Assembly: GCA_032768795.1 (NCBI GenBank)
Contig: CP136492.1
Span: 868,001 to 932,000 of the forward strand
Reading direction: 5' to 3'
DNA from: Tremella fuciformis
Taxonomy: Eukaryota > Basidiomycota > Tremellomycetes > Tremellales > Tremellaceae
Length of the DNA: 64,000 nt
The notes below the pieces were generated by a model. The model ran no database searches and was not told the DNA's origin. It saw only the letters and a program-made list of their open reading frames with translations. The position numbers and the translations under genes were made by a program. Below, piece by piece: positions 34,816 through 45,622 of this stretch. Numbering within the stretch: position 1 is the first letter of the stretch; the number at the start of each line of letters is the position of its first letter.

Positions 34816-37800
34816 TTATACGGTCTCTGGTATATCCGGAAGAGACGACTGGCTCATTGTAGGAGCCGGTGTTTCTATTGGCAGCACAACCCGAGGCACC
34901 TCGTCCGCGTTCGTCTCGCCTTGAAATGCACCTTCGTCCTCTAAGGTGGCTTCGGATGCTGGTGTAGCATTGTCGAGCAGGATCACAGCATCCATTGCCA
35001 GAGTCGCTGGCGTTCCTGGGGTCGGCGGCATGCCTACGTCAGACGCTGGTGTAGCTTCAGACATCGGAGTCTCACTGTCGGGAAGTGGTACGGGAAGTGG
35101 GGTCGGTAGGCGCGACGTTGGGGGGAGAGTTGGAGAGGCAGGCTTCAAGGGGGACGGTGCGGTCGATGAGCCCGCTGGTCGTGGTGTTTGGAACGGCGAC
35201 AACAGTCGCTGCTGCAAGGACGACTTTCTCAATGGTGTATCGCTTTCGGGAGGTGGGGGAGGCGGGGGCTCTTTGAGAGGTGTATCTGGCGGTCTGTCTT
35301 CCGGTGGAGCAGGGTCATCGTCCTCCGGCGAGGCGGACAGGTCGGCGGCGCTCTCCACTCGGGGTGTCTCGGAGACAACAATCGCTTGCTGCTGTTCGCC
35401 ATCGTCCGTCTTCACAACGGGTTCCGATAACGGCTCCGGAAGTGAATGCTCGACGGCGGCAGGACCAGCGCTTGATTCACCCTCATTTATTTCCTCGTCC
35501 TCTCCTCCGAGTTCAGCGGGAGCATCAATCTCGTGTCGCTCCTCTTCCTTCTCCGCTTTTGAATCGTCCTTGACGGTCGTTGATCCGCTTCGCCGTAGCA
35601 AGCCCAACATCTTCCGCGGGATCGGCTTGTCTTTGACAAGAGCTTCCAAGGCACCGAGTTCCTTACCCACATCCGATAACTGACCAAGGCGGACATTGAT
35701 AAGTGCCACATCCTGCAGCATCCTGTGTGTCAGCTCAGAATCAACGTATTTGTCTTTCTGAGCTGTACCTCTTCTTTGCGTCATCACTCTTCAGCTCCGG
35801 CTTCTTGTACTCCTCACTCAGCCGCGACACGATGGCGCGGAGGACCTCTGACATGACACTTTCGACTGTCTGAGCGGAAAGATATTTCGACAAGACCTTG
35901 TGCAGCGTAGCCGTCTCTTTGACCAAAAGTTCAGCGTATGGACGTGGGACGTCTTTGTCGGGCGTAGACTCCCAATCGATCTCTCGAAGCGAACTGCAGT
36001 GAACCGCAAGCCGGTCCGACATGATGGCCACAAGTTTGGCGTGGATTTCATTCTGGTGTTCTTGATAATCTCGCTTCAGTTTGTCGAACTCGGTCAGCAT
36101 GACTGCTTGCTTTGGTGACAGGTGTCGCCTGATGAACTCTCGGATATATGGGATGAGGGCCACAACGACCGACAAGGACTGTGAGGCTAATGCAAGATGT
36201 TTCGCAGTAATGTTCTTGAGGCCCGCGGAGCGCATTGCGCCGGCCCCGAGAACCACTTGGCATGTTCTCGAGTTGAACGACTTGAGGAACTCGATTATCC
36301 GGGACATCACATCCGTCACTACCAATTCGAGGTTGATAACAATCTTGAGGTAGTCGGCCAAAAGTCCCAGACTCTCGGCAGTAGCGCGGACGACGAAGTA
36401 TGTCCGATCTTCGATGCTCAATGTCTTCTCCGGAGCCTTTGATGCCCCATTGGCCATTGCCGGCGATGGCGGTATCGAACACTCCGCCGGGTCGGCCATT
36501 GCGGACTGCACCAGGAGATCAACGGTATGCTGCACGGCGGGAGATACCTCCACCTGGGACCATTGTTCTTCTTCGACCAACTTGGCTGACTTGGTCAGCC
36601 GAATGGAGTGGTACGCTACCAAGAAGACTCGGGCCTACTGTTCAGACGCAATTAATCGCTTACGAGACAGAGTCACTTACCTGTGACGCCGCAGTACCTC
36701 TTAGAGGAACAATCATACGTTTGGCCAGGGTCTCTGTGGCCTGCACAAACTCCCAATTGGCCTGATACAACTCCACAAACTCGTCGAGAGAAAGGGCTGC
36801 ATGTTGTTCGGCTCGCACAGCAAGAATTTTGGATGCACGAGTGTTGGACAGCTCGCATGCGGAAGCCAAGATGTCGGATAAATCAGGCTCGTGCAACGAG
36901 ATCGCTGGCTGGTCCAGAGGGTCAACGGTCAATGAGAGCGCTTGAATGCCGGTCATGGAAGCCGCCAGTCGCTGCAGAATCTCTCCGACACTCTGCACGC
37001 GATGGAGTCGGGCTAGCATGGTAGCGTTCATTTGGACCGTAAGCAGGAGGAATCGAGCATGGTCCATCGCTTTCAAAGACTCGGCTAAGCTAGCACCTCG
37101 CTCGCTCACACCTTTGACCTCGTCGCCCGGCTCGGAGTCGTTACTTGTCGATGGAAGGTGCTTCCGTGATCCCTCCCTTACACTGATAGTGACCACTTCT
37201 CTCCATGTCGCTTCCAGTTGATGTCCAGCCCCACACTTCGTCATGCCTTCGAGCAACGCAGCGATACTTTGAGCGAATGTGCTGCCTTCGAGAGAACCTT
37301 CCTCTTCTGCTCGGCTCAGCTCGGCCGACAGCGACAATTGTAGTGCTGCTCGGAGCTGTGCAGCGATTTGTGCAGTGAAATCTGAGAAAGACGCCGGCAA
37401 GCCCGCCAAAGCCGGAATGGTTGTCAAACGCAGAGGCGCTGTTTTGGTGAGGTCTGGCCGATCCAGCTGTGTATCGTGCTCGCCCCCTGTAAAGAGCTTG
37501 TGCTCTTCCCACCACCGGACGATATTCTCTGCGCAGCTCAATCCGCCTGACCAATCACCGCCATCAATCAAGCTCTGCACCATTTCCAGCTTGTCCTCCA
37601 GCTCGCCAACGTCTTTAATTCCCCGCTCTGTAAGTCTCAACTGTCGAAGCTCTTCTTGCGCATCTATAATCTCTAGGCCCTTCTGCGCTTGTTGGATTCC
37701 GACCTCTTGCAATGATTCCTGCAGATCCGCTATTCTCGCAAGGCAGGAAGCCGATTCCGAGTGCAAATCTTGCAGATTTGACAAAGCGGAGAAGAAGGAA

Positions 37801-38522
37801 GTCGAGCGTAGCGTTATCTCGTGGACAAGATGACGTTCCAAAAAGTCCAGATGGGTGGAAAGCCGCTCCTGCGATGTCGAAGCCTCGCCCGGATCCACTA
37901 CTTCTGCCCAAGTGGACGGATTGGCCAGGTCGAATGAAGTATCGAAGTAGGTATCGGAAACACTATCAAGAGCCGGAAGGTCGCTCCGATTCGGCAGAGG
38001 ATAGTCCGAATCTCTTTGCAATGCAGAAGGAAATGTCGAAGCGGAAGCCTGAGCATTGACAAAATTGTCGTACAGCGGGGTGACGACCTGCAAATAGGGA
38101 TCATAATGAGACGGAGGCGGAGGTTTCGGTAGAACCAGCGGTGGATCTTTTAAAGGTGGCAAGGGTTTCCGACTGCCTCGCAAAGGGTTGGCCTTCTTCG
38201 TCGGGTGGTTTAAGACGGTCGATATCGCTGCGGGATCTCGTCAGACTGGAGAGCGAAGCAGTTCTGCGGCCTTGGAATGCTCACCATTGAAGCCGCGCTT
38301 GTTCACACTGTCTTCCGCTTTGACATTGACTCCCAGCTTCCAAGATACAAGATTCAGAGCAGATGGGTCAACTTTGGCATCGTCCCAGCCCAGGTCGATG
38401 GCCGAGGTCTCCACAACACTGGCAGTGCCATCAAGCTCGGAGAAGAACGACTCGGAAGGCGGCGGTGAAGAGGGAGCCGGTGTTGGGACCGAGGAAGGGA
38501 AGGACGAGGGAGGCTTCGACAT
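34816..38522 (-). CDS. VPS54: GARP complex subunit VPS54
   Basis: This is the tethering-complex subunit for retrograde endosome-to-Golgi transport. From ATG 38522 (MSKPPSSFPSSVPTPAPSSP) the first exon is Ser/Pro rich. The following exons contain DPYLQVVTPLYDNFVNAQ, a coiled-coil region (ARIADLQESLQEVGIQQAQK) and LEMVQSLIDGGDWSGGL. The C-terminal core is the Vps54 domain: KSFNSRTCQVVLGAGAMRS, GLKNITAKHLALASQSLSV, IREFIRRHLSPKQAVMLTEF, KLKRDYQEHQNEIHAKLVAI. The final exon begins MLQDVALINVRLGQLSDVGK. Unusually, the protein then runs on for roughly 250 residues of acidic, Pro/Ser/Thr-rich tail (35,600 down to 34,816) with poly-Pro, ending SLPDIPETV. It is divergent from ADE4 with 418 bp between, and convergent with family A member 3. 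Confidence 0.93.
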
Positions 38523-38939
38523 TGTCTCCCCCGACCCGTCGAGGTGAGCTTCAGACTGACATGAGAAGCTACGTTAAACGGATCTATGCGATGCTCGAAG
38601 TTGTCAAGATATACTAGCTCCTACACGCTGTCACCTGTCACCCCGTCGCCCGACACATGACGCGGAAATCGCGTGGGAATATTGCCACTCAATTATGATT
38701 TCATTTAATCCCATCACACCAGTCCGGATAGACTCCGAACAGCGTTCAGAGCTTTTTTTCAGCCAAAGATGACTGACCGTCGACGCGTTTCAAGTCGATT
38801 TTGACCGGTTGACTTCATCACCTTCTCGCTCCAACAGGTTCTTCTGTTCGAAGGCTTCCAAGCAGGGCGCCCGAACAAGCTCACCAACCTCGCTCCATCA
38901 TAAGCGCCAACAGCCACCTTTTGGCCATACTTCTTCAAA

Positions 38940-40930
38940 AGTGAGTACGATACGACCCGCGATTAATCAAGTGTGCTGAAGCTTGCAGTGTGTGGTATTC
39001 TCGGTTTGCTATTGCATGACCCGTTGGCGACGCAGACCTCGGCAGCCGGAACGGAAATGTAGGCTCCCAGCACGAATTGACAGTGCGGTGAAGCTGACCA
39101 ACGCCCAGTGCCGAAGGCCTATCGCTGCTACAGCATCGGTATGCATAATTGGCGACGCAGATACAATTGGAATGCTGAGTCATCAGTGGTCAGGATGCCG
39201 CTGGCATTGTGACATGCGGTTCGCACGGGCGCTTTTACCAAGTCAAGGCCAATGGCATGGTCCGTGACGTCTTTGACCCCCAAGGCATTGCCGGTCTGAA
39301 GGGATGGATGGGCGTAGGACATGGTCAGAGTCTTGTAGACGCTCTGTCCACCTTGCTGATTTGACCACAGTCCGGTACCCAACTGCCGGAAGCTCGGCTC
39401 ATGCGGAGGCACAGCCCTTCTACGTCAATTCACCGTACGGTATCGTCTTTGCTCACGTGAGTGGCGGATACAGCAGCCCTCGGCTCAGTCTGACCGTCAG
39501 AACGGCAACCTTATCAACACTCCCTCCCTTCGTCACTTCCTCGACGCCGATGCTCACAGACATATCAACACAGACTCCGACTCTGAGCTGCTGCTGAACA
39601 TTCTGGCGAACAACTTGCAGAAGACCGGCAAGATTCGTATCAACGAGGAGGATATCTTCACTGCCATTTCCGACCTCATGAAACAATGCGTCGGAGCATA
39701 TGCTTGCATTGGAATGCTTGCCGGATTTGGGCTCATCGCTTTCAGAGATCCCAACGGCATCCGACCAGCTGGAATGGCCACTCGTGCTGGTGCACGTGGC
39801 GGCACGGACTACCTTGTGGCCAGCGAGAGCGTCGTGGCTCAAGGCTTGGGCTTCACCGGCTGGGAGGATGTCAAAGCGGGCGAAGCTTTGATCATCACCC
39901 GCAACAAGGTGTGGCGAAGACAATTGAGGCCGCAAGAGAAATTTGCCCCCGATATTTTCGAATACGTCTACTTCGCCCGACCCGACTCTACACTGGACGG
40001 CATCAGCGTGTACCGCAGCCGCATGGCAATGGGCGAGTACCTTGCGGAGACAGCAAAGAAGGAGATGAAGAAGGCTGGACTTGTCGCGGATGTGGTCATT
40101 CCCGTACCAGATACGTCCCGAGTGGCCGCTCTGCAGCTCGCCCAGCATCTCGGCATCCCGTATCGTGAGGGATTCGTAAAAAATCGATATGTGGGCAGGA
40201 CCTTCATCATGCCCGGACAGAGTCAAAGGTCAGCTTGATATCCTTGTCATCGGTCTGTGACTGACCAAAAGACGCAAAAACGTTCGCAGAAAGCTCAACG
40301 CTATGCCGATGGAATTTGCGGGCAAGGTGGTTATGCTCGTGGATGATTCAATTGTTCGAGGCACTACTTCGCAAGAGATCATTCAGATGGCCAAGGACGT
40401 CGGCGCCAAGAAAGTCATTTGCGCTTCGTGCGCTCCGCCTATCCGGTATTCCAATGTTTACGGCATCGATATGCCCTCACCGCACGAGCTTGTTGCATAT
40501 GAACGCACGGAAGAAGAGGTCGCAAAGCACATCGGAGCCGATCTTGTCATCTACCAGACCCTGCCAGACCTGGTCGAGTCCTGCCGAAAATGGAACCCGT
40601 CCATTGAACAATTCGATTGCTCCGTGTTCACTGGCGAGTATGTTACCGGCGGCGTGGACGAGCGGTATCTGGAGCACTTGGAGCGATTACGGAACGACAA
40701 GGCCAAGGCAAAGAAGAGGCAGAGCGTTATGGAGGAAGTCGAAGTTCTGCATGACAGCTGCAACGGCCCGATGAGTGAGTCATCCATTCTCATTCAGGCA
40801 GATGGCTGACATAGCAGACGGCGCAGATTCGCTAATTGGCTTACCCAATCATTCGCCCAAAGTCGGACCAACGGCAATGCCTTCCCCCAACGATACGGTT
40901 GGACTGCACAACTCGTGGTTTGGGTCATAG
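38940..40930 (+). CDS. ADE4: Amidophosphoribosyltransferase (first committed step of purine synthesis)
   Basis: This enzyme converts PRPP and glutamine to phosphoribosylamine. The N-terminal nucleophile block reads [12 protein letters not shown] directly after the initiator Met. In genomic DNA no ATG precedes this Cys: the A at 38940 and TG at 38989-38990 come together only when the 48-nt intron 38941-38988 is spliced. Following exons give [49 protein letters not shown] and [18 protein letters not shown]. The phosphoribosyltransferase domain has [40 protein letters not shown] and the PRPP loop [20 protein letters not shown]. The last exon ends GLHNSWFGS at TAG 40928-40930. About seven introns are present. 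A propeptide, common in bacterial PurF, is absent. Confidence 0.93.
38941..38988 (+). other. ADE4: Intron splitting the ADE4 start codon (A|TG)
   Basis: Donor GTGAGT at 38941, branch-like GTGCTGAAG near 38972-38980 and acceptor TTGCAG ending at 38988. Splicing joins A with TG TGT GGT ATT to make the ATG-Cys start required for an N-terminal Cys amidotransferase. Confidence 0.75.
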
Positions 40931-41649
40931 CAGCGGGCCAATCCCGGTCAACGGATCACCTCATCTTCGACATTCCGGGAGGTCTCACCATCATCTACTT
41001 CTGGGCATGAATCCGTGCTTTGTCGAGAGACGCAAGACGACTGACAGAGCTGGCTGATTCTCTGTCCATGATCATTCCTCATCTCAGTGACGGTTGGAGC
41101 GCAAAGAGCACATAGGAGTCGAAGCAGCCCCCAAGAGGGGCTAGGAAAAGATTAAGTGCTTCCGGCCTTCGTGCGCAACAAGTCAGGCGGACAACGCACT
41201 GATGACTTGGGCAACCTGTCGTTATTATGAGCGGCTTACCACTGTCTTGACTTGTACGGTCGCGTTCCTGCATCGCGAAGAGTGCATACCCATCAGACTC
41301 TACGTGATCAAAAGATTGGCTTAGACGTGGTGTGTAACTCGCTTCCACACCAGCATTGCTCCTCTCCGCTTGAGGCCTGTTTCTTACATCGTGGTGATAC
41401 CGACCGACACATGCTGTCGCTCTCCCGCTTCGTGATACACAGAATCCCTGTACGTCCAGAAGCATGTCCACGGCTCGCATCCTAGATTGGGTTGATCAGC
41501 CTGACTGACATAACTTGCACTCTCGATCGCAAGTCAGATGCAAAGGTTCAAATGCATGAAAAGGTAGACACAAGAAGCAGGTGACGTTGTCTGAGTGAAA
41601 GAACGGAAGAGGAATCGTATCACCGGTGCTGTCATATGAAGGTGAATCG
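40931..41649. other. Intergenic, no supported gene
   Basis: About 720 bp between ADE4 (plus) and family B member 1 (minus), convergent. A minus-strand ATG frame at 41079-41480 (133 aa) has no recognisable feature and is not called. Confidence 0.45.
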
Positions 41650-42048
41650 TTACGCCGTTTTGGTCGTCACGCAAACCCTCCAAGACCAGTGTGCATCGCC
41701 GGCTATCACATTGTGGTCCGGAACCTGCGTGACCATGGCAGTGACCTGACCGCTTGTCTCCTCCATCATCTTGAAGTTCTTGACGAAGGTTGGGCTCATT
41801 GCGTCGCACAGTTTCTGGTTGACCTGGGTGACAGCGCTTATCACGCTGTTTCGGTCACTCTCTGGAACCCCTTTGATAGCTACTGACTCGGCATTTGCGA
41901 CGTAATCGGATCGGGTGCTCGCTGGGCTTCGGAAGCCGAGGTCTACAGACCCCGCAGCCCACGTCACTAATGGCCCGAAGTACGACAAGCCATAACCTGT
42001 GAGCTCTCGTTCAGTTATATTGGAGAGTTGTTCAGTCTTGTCGGTCAT
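41650..42048 (-). CDS. Family B member 1: small unknown protein, tandem family
   Basis: Not recognised. Single-exon reading of 132 aa from ATG 42048 (MTDKTEQLSNITERELTGYG) to TAA 41650-41652; the frame is open further upstream but only from a GTG. It shares N-terminal pattern NITE-x-x-L with member 3 (MRTNKTVNITEAALSKDFY), a middle block VDLGFRSPASTRSDYVANAE comparable to FELTFCFELFPRDPLGGD, and a C-terminal beta-like AHWSWRVCVTTKTA comparable to VHWTISVTVRDTEG. No signal peptide, membrane helix or catalytic motif. Similarity to the other members is weak and seen by eye only, so both the gene and the family membership are moderate calls. It could be an exon of a longer gene. Confidence 0.5.
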   Translation of the reverse strand: MTDKTEQLSNITERELTGYGLSYFGPLVTWAAGSVDLGFRSPASTRSDYVANAESVAIKGVPESDRNSVISAVTQVNQKLCDAMSPTFVKNFKMMEETSGQVTAMVTQVPDHNVIAGDAHWSWRVCVTTKTA

Positions 42049-42402
42049 GCCTATGATATCTGTCTGATGAAAGCCGATGTCGAGTCGCTGGATTGAGTTA
42101 CAGGGGATGTAGGACTGTGATTGACCTGTGCTTTCGAATGTAAGGGTTTTATATGGGGGAGCGAGGGCGCATAGCCTAGCGGTCACCGTGAAGAGGACGT
42201 CTTCCCTCGAGGGGGACGAAAGGAGCTCAAGAGCAAAAGAGGCAACCTAAGCGAACAGGGTTGGCAAAACAGAGCTTCGTAGGACGATGGATTGGCAAAT
42301 CGTTTTCTGCAATCTTGAGAAGTAGCGCTGCGCTCACGTCGTTTGGCTCGGCCTGCCCTGACCAAGGAGACTGATAAACAAGCGAGCCCTGGTTTATTTA
42401 CA
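42049..42402. other. Intergenic between family B members 1 and 2
   Basis: About 350 bp; should include the promoter of member 1. A tRNA D-arm-like string near 42172-42186 lacks an acceptor stem and T-arm, so no tRNA is called. Confidence 0.4.
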
Positions 42403-42918
42403 TTACTGCCGAAACACGGGCGACGACACCGCCTCGAGCTTGTCGCACGGTGGTGGCGACATGCATATGGGCCACTCTGGGGCTGTGTTCACGAGGATGT
42501 ATATTGATGCATATACGTCTAGTCCCATTGTGGTCTCCTGTGGCACCTCGTCCATGCGTATCCTTCTCCTTCCCCGCATTCTGCTCAGAGAGGCATTTAT
42601 GAGCGACACCCAAAGTGATTGGTCCCTAGTGACGACGGAGTCAAGACGATATCGCTCCGAAAGCGTTCCCGGAGAATGTCGTGCAAGTACGCATCGAGAA
42701 GCCGCACTATCGATCGATATGACATTGACTTGAGGAGAACAAAGCGGAAGCGAGAAATGAGGCATGCCCTCAGCTTGAGCAAACCCCCACAGCCGAAGAA
42801 CTGTAGGGATACTGATCATGTTTGTCCCCTGTACCGTCGTCGTGCGAGGTGTTCCGCTTGCAGGAAGTCGAAAGGACTCCAAGCGTACCTCCTCATCCAG
42901 GGTGCCGCTGGAAGACAT
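42403..42918 (-). CDS. Family B member 2: small unknown protein, tandem family
   Basis: Not recognised. Single-exon reading of 171 aa from ATG 42918 (MSSSGTLDEEVRLESFRLPA) to TAA 42403-42405. A middle block HFSLPLCSPQVNVISIDSAA lines up with the F-x-L-x-F/L-C block of member 3. A later stretch GLDVYASIYILVNTAPEW lines up with the HW-x-I-x-V-x-V strand of members 1 and 3. A basic patch SRMRGRRRIRMDE sits between them, and the C-terminus is Pro/Cys/Ser rich. Alternating hydrophobic residues suggest a beta-rich fold. Relationship to the neighbours is the weakest of the three and could be coincidental. Confidence 0.45.
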   Translation of the reverse strand: MSSSGTLDEEVRLESFRLPASGTPRTTTVQGTNMISIPTVLRLWGFAQAEGMPHFSLPLCSPQVNVISIDSAASRCVLARHSPGTLSERYRLDSVVTRDQSLWVSLINASLSRMRGRRRIRMDEVPQETTMGLDVYASIYILVNTAPEWPICMSPPPCDKLEAVSSPVFRQ

Positions 42919-43314
42919 GCTAAGACGTGTGCGGTGTGAGGCTATCAAGCCACAGATATGTTTAATCGTCGAGCAGTATTTGTCCTAGAGAGCTAGGGAA
43001 GGGATCCTTGTGACCCGAAGGTCCAGTCCGCCGGTTGTGGTCCCGCCACCGAAGAGCAGAGTCACGATATGGCTTTTTCTGCGTTTCGAAGAGTCAGTGC
43101 GCTTCAATGTACAGCCAGAGTGAAGCCAGATGCTGCCGGTAGTGCAGGCATCTCATAGCTAATGTCTTTGAGAAGCAGGACGACACACGGATGGATGGAC
43201 GAACACATTACATGTCACTATGGTAAGGAAATGAGCAGCCGGTCGAGCGACTAAGCGCTTGGTGTTTGCGGGGGCGGGGGCAGGTGGTGGTGGTGCTTGG
43301 GGCCTGCGCGAGCA
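42919..43314. other. Intergenic between family B members 2 and 3, with G-rich tract
   Basis: About 400 bp. Positions 43263-43304 are very G-rich on the plus strand, with runs of 4-5 G and GGTGGTGG, a potential quadruplex just beyond the stop of member 3. Confidence 0.5.
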
Positions 43315-43770
43315 TTACACGAGAATAAAACCCTCTGTGTCCCTGACCGTTACGCTGATGGTCCAATGGACTTCTTTCTTCGTGTCATGCCACGTTGGCT
43401 TCTCCGCAAATTTGATGTCTGACAAGGTGAGCGACTTAGTGTCATTCCATTGGGGGAGTTCAGAGATGTTGTTCTCGTTCCTGTGGTTGAGTTCCGCATT
43501 GAGACAAGAGCACACTTCCTCGTGGAACGTGTTCAAATCAGTGCAGAGATCTTCTGCCAAATCAGTAGAAGGCACTTCGAGGATGAGATCGCCTCCGAGT
43601 GGGTCACGAGGAAACAATTCAAAACAGAATGTGAGCTCGAAGGTGGGCACGAAATTAATTGCCGAGCCATCAGGGCTGGGCCTGAGCCTCCTTGCCTTGT
43701 CGTTGTCAGGATGATAGAAGTCCTTCGAGAGAGCAGCCTCTGTGATGTTCACGGTCTTGTTCGTCCTCAT
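43315..43770 (-). CDS. Family B member 3: small unknown protein, tandem family
   Basis: Not recognised. Intronless ORF of 151 aa from ATG 43770 (MRTNKTVNITEAALSKDFYH) to TAA 43315-43317. The middle is FVPTFELTFCFELFPRDPLG and LILEVPSTDLAEDLCTDLNT, followed by CSCLNAELNHRNENNISEL and a C-terminal HDTKKEVHWTISVTVRDTEG. The composition (Asp/Glu/Thr, alternating hydrophobics) suggests a small soluble beta-rich domain. It is the best-formed member of the set: clear ATG, no interruption. Similarity with member 1 at both ends suggests tandem duplication. Confidence 0.6.
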   Translation of the reverse strand: MRTNKTVNITEAALSKDFYHPDNDKARRLRPSPDGSAINFVPTFELTFCFELFPRDPLGGDLILEVPSTDLAEDLCTDLNTFHEEVCSCLNAELNHRNENNISELPQWNDTKSLTLSDIKFAEKPTWHDTKKEVHWTISVTVRDTEGFILV

Positions 43771-44395
43771 GCCGACCAGTGAGACTGCACTATGTAATGG
43801 CGAGTGACTAAGACTGTTAAGAGATTATGTGGAAAGGCAGATAACGCCCAATTCTAAACTTTGGAGAACTTCCTCTCTTATATACCCGTATATATAGGTG
43901 GACATCTCACACCCTGCCAGCTAGCCCATCTATCTCAAATGCGCTGGATCTTTGTAATCTGCATATACACTCGGGCCCAGGCCGTTTGCGAACAAGCCCC
44001 ACCTGAATGGAGATCCATGATAGTTTGCGATAGTCTTAAGTGCAGGGCTCAATTGCGCCTTTTGCATTTGCAAAGAGCAGAAAGGACTAGCCTCAAAAGA
44101 AGCGCGCAGCGACGATCGTTGGCCCAGGATTTGCTAACGTCCAATGCCTCTTTCAGTCGAAGCCATTTCCATGAGTCATTTTCCCACAATTGCAGCGGAC
44201 TGGAATTGACAATTGCACATCCGCCCGCGCACAGTGACTGGGGATCGCATTTCGCTGTGCCATTTGCGATGACAAATGACCAGCTTTGTCATCGCCGCGA
44301 ACCGCTCCCCACGCAATTCGACCACGATGGACCGACCGCAACGAGGATAACAGTTAGCGATTACGTCGATGCTTGTCAAGCATGTTGCATGATGT
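43771..44395. other. Intergenic, no gene seen
   Basis: About 625 bp between family B member 3 and the complex I subunit gene. A plus-strand open frame starting near 43861 runs through and antisense into the complex I exons without recognisable content; treated as a shadow. Confidence 0.45.
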
Positions 44396-45364
44396 CTAAG
44401 CGAACTCGGGAACGCACAACTCTCCAGGACCCGGTGGCTGATGATAAGACCGACGAAAAATACGCACAAGGCCGTCTGCTCACCTTGCTCGTCAGAGCTG
44501 TCAAGCCCGCAGAGTTCTCCGATGTTCTCCTGCCAGATTGCGGGCCAGGTTTGGGTTTCTCCCCTTTGGCGAGCGCGTCCAAGACTTTGATCGTTGTCTC
44601 GGGCGTCAGATCTTCGTAGTACTCGTCCCCGATCTGCATCACTTGTCCAGTCAGCCGAACCGTTGACTGGAAGAGCAACTTGACTCACTTGGCGCATTCG
44701 AGCACGCGCCGAGACATTCCACCTCCAATAGTGTGAACTTGCCGTCTTTGGTCGATTGTCCCGGTTTGATCTTCAGATGCGCCTCAATGGTCTCCAGGAT
44801 CTTTGTGGATCCGCATCCTCCAAGCTGACAAGGTGTAGTGGTGCACAGCTGCACAAAGTTCTCTCCTACTGGCTCTCGGTTGTACATCGTGTAGAAGGTA
44901 GCGACCTGGTATGAGCCCTCATTTTGACTGCGCACGCCAGACACACTTCGTATACCCGCATGCGAGGCATCTCAAGCAGCTCTGCCACAGCGTTCATCAC
45001 GCTTATGCTCGTCCACCCTTTATTCTGCCTCTGGCCCAGATCGAGAACGGGCATCACCGCTGCCTTCTTGTATTGAGGGGGATACCGCTTAATGATCTCC
45101 TGCGCCCGCTTCAAATTATCCGGCGTGAACTTGAAGGGGATCTATGAATAAGCCAGTGCCACCGATGAAGTAAGTACCATCGTACAGTAGGGTTGTTGTA
45201 GTCCGTATCGCGGTGCTGACCGTCAGTACAGACTGTCTCGCGTACATGAGAAATGGGCATACTACGAAGAGGGATTCAGAATTGCGAGAACTGGACGAGG
45301 TGAGCGTGCGGCGCCCGGCAACCGCTCTTCGGGCAACAGCTGCGCTCGAGCGGAGTGCTGACAT
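44396..45364 (-). CDS. NADH:ubiquinone oxidoreductase 24 kDa subunit (complex I, NDUFV2/NUO-24)
   Basis: This is the [2Fe-2S] subunit of the peripheral NADH-oxidising arm of mitochondrial complex I. From ATG 45364 a typical mitochondrial presequence [20 protein letters not shown] is seen. Then come [48 protein letters not shown] spliced to [20 protein letters not shown], and the cluster ligands in [10 protein letters not shown] and [11 protein letters not shown]. The C-terminal part has [20 protein letters not shown]. The last short exon reads [13 protein letters not shown], ending at TAG 44396-44398, which fits the family's C-terminal GPG motif. About six introns. It is divergent from the FMP25-like gene with 258 bp between ATGs. 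Presence of complex I excludes a Saccharomyces-type respiratory chain. Confidence 0.92.
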
Positions 45365-45622
45365 GGCGAATAGTAGGCTGGTTGACCGGACACGACAACG
45401 GAGATGGAGGACAAGTGGACGATACTGACAACGTCGAAGGGATGCTTTCCAGAGCCTCCGGTTGGCTGATCAGGGAATATTCAATCCTGGGTTTACTCGA
45501 ATATATCCCAGGAGGAGATCGGCTATCGTCCGGGGGCCCGGTGAGGAAACGTCACTGGACATCGAGGACTGCATTTACGATCGCATGCACAGTACTGTCA
45601 CAATCGACTGACCACAGGCGAC

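Noticed and set aside
34946..35683. Plus-strand Gly/Ser-rich open frame (245 codons)
   Set aside because: Antisense of the low-complexity VPS54 tail.
41079..41480. Minus-strand ATG frame (133 codons) between ADE4 and family B
   Set aside because: No similarity to either tandem family that I can see, and Cys/Arg-rich composition without pattern.
42165..42235. tRNA D-arm-like string (TAGCCTAGCGGTCA)
   Set aside because: No matching acceptor stem, anticodon loop or T-loop GTTC sequence follows.
43861..44619. Plus-strand open frame of 252 codons
   Set aside because: Its second half is antisense to complex I subunit exons; the first half shows no domain.
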